Of a stretch of DNA of 6,618 nt, positions 5,445 through 6,618 are shown one piece after another. Position numbers and translations under genes: made by a program. This stretch comes from an uncultured Clostridium sp. Lineage in GTDB: Bacteria; Bacillota; Clostridia; TANB77; CAG-508. Within the stretch, counting starts at the first letter, position 1; each line of letters opens with the position of its first letter. The stretch is from positions 1 to 6,618 of the forward strand of contig USQP01000043.1 of assembly GCA_900556945.1 (NCBI GenBank), in the 5' to 3' direction. The notes below the pieces were generated by a model. It was not told the DNA's origin. It saw only the letters and a program-made list of their open reading frames with translations, and ran no database searches.

Positions 5445-6334
5445 GTTATTCTTCCTAGTTTTCCATTTTTGAATTCATCTAAGATAATTCTTGCTATTTT
5501 TTCTTCATCTACATTTCCACCAGATATGATACATCCTCTTTTTCTTCCTATTTCTAGCATAATTTCATAGATATTAAAGTTTTCTGGTTGTTCTTGGTTT
5601 AATGTTTCTTCTATATATTGTTCTGAAATTCCATATCGTTCACAAAGATTTTTTCTATAGCCCTCTAATAGATATTTCAATAATTGATAAGCTATTTCTG
5701 TTCTTTGTAAAATATCTTCCTTTATGCTTCCTGTAAAAGCTAAGTTTAAACCAACCTCTTCGCTTTCGAATTTTGGCCATAAAACCCCAGGTGTATCTAA
5801 TAATTCTATTTTATCATTAATTCGAATCCATTGTTTTTGCTTTGTAACTCCCGGCTTATTTCCGACCCCTGCTGTCGTCCTTTTGGAAATTCGATTAATA
5901 AAAGATGATTTTCCAACATTTGGTATCCCCAGTACCATAGCTCTAATCTTTCTTCCTATTCTTCCTTTTTGGGATTGATTTTGTAATTGTTCTTCCATAA
6001 TATCTTCTATTGCTTTTATACAACTGTCAATTCCTCTTCCAGAATTTGAATCTGTTAACACTGCTTTGATTCCTTTTTTATGAAAATAAGATATCCATTT
6101 TTGATTCTGTTTTTCATCTGTTAAATCGCATTTATTTAATACAATTATCTTTTTCTTCCCTGCTGTTATTTGTGCAATATCTGGATTTTGACTAGATATT
6201 GGTATTCTAGCATCTAATAATTCTATTACTATGTCTATTATTTTTAAATCACTTTCAATTTGTCTTCTTGTTTTTGCCATATGGCCTGGATACCAGTTAA
6301 TGCTCGTATTTGCCAAACTTTTTTCTTCTTTCAT
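5414..6334 (-). CDS. rbgA: Ribosome biogenesis GTPase A (YlqF/RbgA)
   Basis: This 306-residue, circularly permuted GTPase acts late in assembly of the 50S ribosomal subunit; in Bacillus it is essential and promotes incorporation of L16 and other late proteins. The G motifs appear in the permuted order G4-G1-G2-G3: NKCD (67-70), the P-loop GIPNVGKSS (136-144), PGVT (161-164) and DTPG (180-183). The N-terminal WYPGHMAKTRRQIE (14-27) is diagnostic of the family. The C-terminal helical domain contains EIGRKRGCIISGGNVD (261-276). The family normally ends soon after GRITLE; here the last seven residues (CPTGDVS) and the stop come from the palindromic repeat at 5401-5444. The ATG follows the TAA of the upstream gene with no gap, and GGGAAG lies about ten bases upstream, so translational coupling is likely. 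Confidence 0.96.
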   Translation of the reverse strand: MKEEKSLANTSINWYPGHMAKTRRQIESDLKIIDIVIELLDARIPISSQNPDIAQITAGKKKIIVLNKCDLTDEKQNQKWISYFHKKGIKAVLTDSNSGRGIDSCIKAIEDIMEEQLQNQSQKGRIGRKIRAMVLGIPNVGKSSFINRISKRTTAGVGNKPGVTKQKQWIRINDKIELLDTPGVLWPKFESEEVGLNLAFTGSIKEDILQRTEIAYQLLKYLLEGYRKNLCERYGISEQYIEETLNQEQPENFNIYEIMLEIGRKRGCIISGGNVDEEKIARIILDEFKNGKLGRITLECPTGDVS

Positions 6335-6569
6335 TTATAAATCACTTCCCTTCAATTCAATATTATTTTTTATTAAGACACTTTCTAATGTCTCATTTTT
6401 ATCGATAATATATAAATTTTCATAATTTCTCTTTAAACAATCTTCATAAAATGGTACAAATACATTTTCTAATCTTCTAATAAAATTCTCGTTATTACCT
6501 CTCTTAATGCATTTTGTCATTACATCTTCCCAATTATTAATATTGGGATAAGCTATACTATATTTAATA
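6335..6569 (-). CDS. Unidentified protein, C-terminal fragment only
   Basis: Only the last 77 or so codons are present; the N-terminal part is beyond the insert end at 6569. I do not recognise the family. The segment is rich in Asn, Lys, Glu and Ile, has no membrane segment, and includes NNWEDVMTKCIKRG and FVPFYEDCLKRNYENLYIID. Its pattern of helices followed by a YIID strand and a final helix loosely resembles the C-terminal end of P-loop kinases, but no nucleotide-binding motif is in view, so this is a weak guess. The frame stays open to a GTG inside the adapter, giving a false N-terminus MGSEMCIRDS, which must be removed. The stop TAA abuts the rbgA ATG, so this gene is first in the rbgA-mrnC operon as far as can be seen. 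Confidence 0.7.
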
Positions 6570-6618
6570 CTGTCTCTTATACACATCTCCGAGCCCACGA
6601 GACGCGTAGTAATCTCGT
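6570..6618. other. Nextera read-2 adapter with i7 index (not genomic)
   Basis: Bases 6570-6588 are the reverse complement of the Tn5 mosaic end (CTGTCTCTTATACACATCT). Bases 6589-6603 are CCGAGCCCACGAGAC, the rest of the Nextera read-2 adapter. Bases 6604-6611, GCGTAGTA, are in the position of the i7 index and match, from memory, a Nextera XT index. Bases 6612-6618, ATCTCGT, begin the P7 flow-cell sequence. None of this belongs to the organism. Confidence 0.98.

Overview
This is a strongly AT-rich stretch of bacterial chromosome in which every real gene lies on the minus strand. The gene content suggests a low-GC Firmicute (Bacillota), most likely a clostridium-like or other gut lineage: a zinc-knuckle methionyl-tRNA synthetase, RbgA, Mini-ribonuclease III, a tRNA with an encoded CCA end, Shine-Dalgarno sites of the AGGAG type and a yybP-ykoY-type manganese riboswitch. 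I cannot name the genus. The first 23 and last 49 bases are not from the organism: they are Illumina Nextera adapters, including a readable i7 index, so the genomic insert is only about 24-6569 and both edge genes are cut.

Read in the direction of transcription (right to left), the layout is as follows. (1) 6335-6569 is the C-terminal end of an unrecognised protein; its stop codon directly abuts the start of rbgA. (2) 5414-6334 is rbgA (ylqF), a circularly permuted GTPase of 50S ribosome assembly. Its last codons run into a palindromic repeat element (5401-5444). (3) 4976-5383 is mrnC, Mini-ribonuclease III, which matures 23S rRNA ends. (4) A promoter at 4937-4965 precedes tRNA-Glu(CUC) at 4831-4905. 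(5) Thirteen bases after the tRNA's CCA comes a putative yybP-ykoY manganese riboswitch aptamer (4725-4817), whose closing stem overlaps the 5' arm of a perfect 17-bp intrinsic terminator (4688-4734). (6) 1864-4593 is a 909-residue P2-type cation ATPase with a TTG start, followed immediately by an intrinsic terminator (1821-1860). (7) A good sigma-A-type promoter (1789-1817) drives a leader of about 200 bases filled with hairpins and direct repeats. (8) metG (25-1584) follows and is cut by the window's left end.

The genes fall into two themes. Translation and ribosome biogenesis is represented by rbgA, mrnC, tRNA-Glu and metG. Metal homeostasis is represented by the riboswitch and the ATPase. 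The most interesting inference is that no separate promoter is visible for the riboswitch, so the tRNA, the manganese sensor and the cation pump may be one transcript, with tRNA 3' processing generating the 5' end of the riboswitch leader. The riboswitch also suggests that the pump, which looks like a Ca2+-ATPase by sequence, may serve in manganese export.

Two copies of a dispersed palindromic repeat (20-nt centre with a shared 12-nt core, bounded by TGTCC/GGACA) sit next to the ribosome-binding regions of metG and mrnC.
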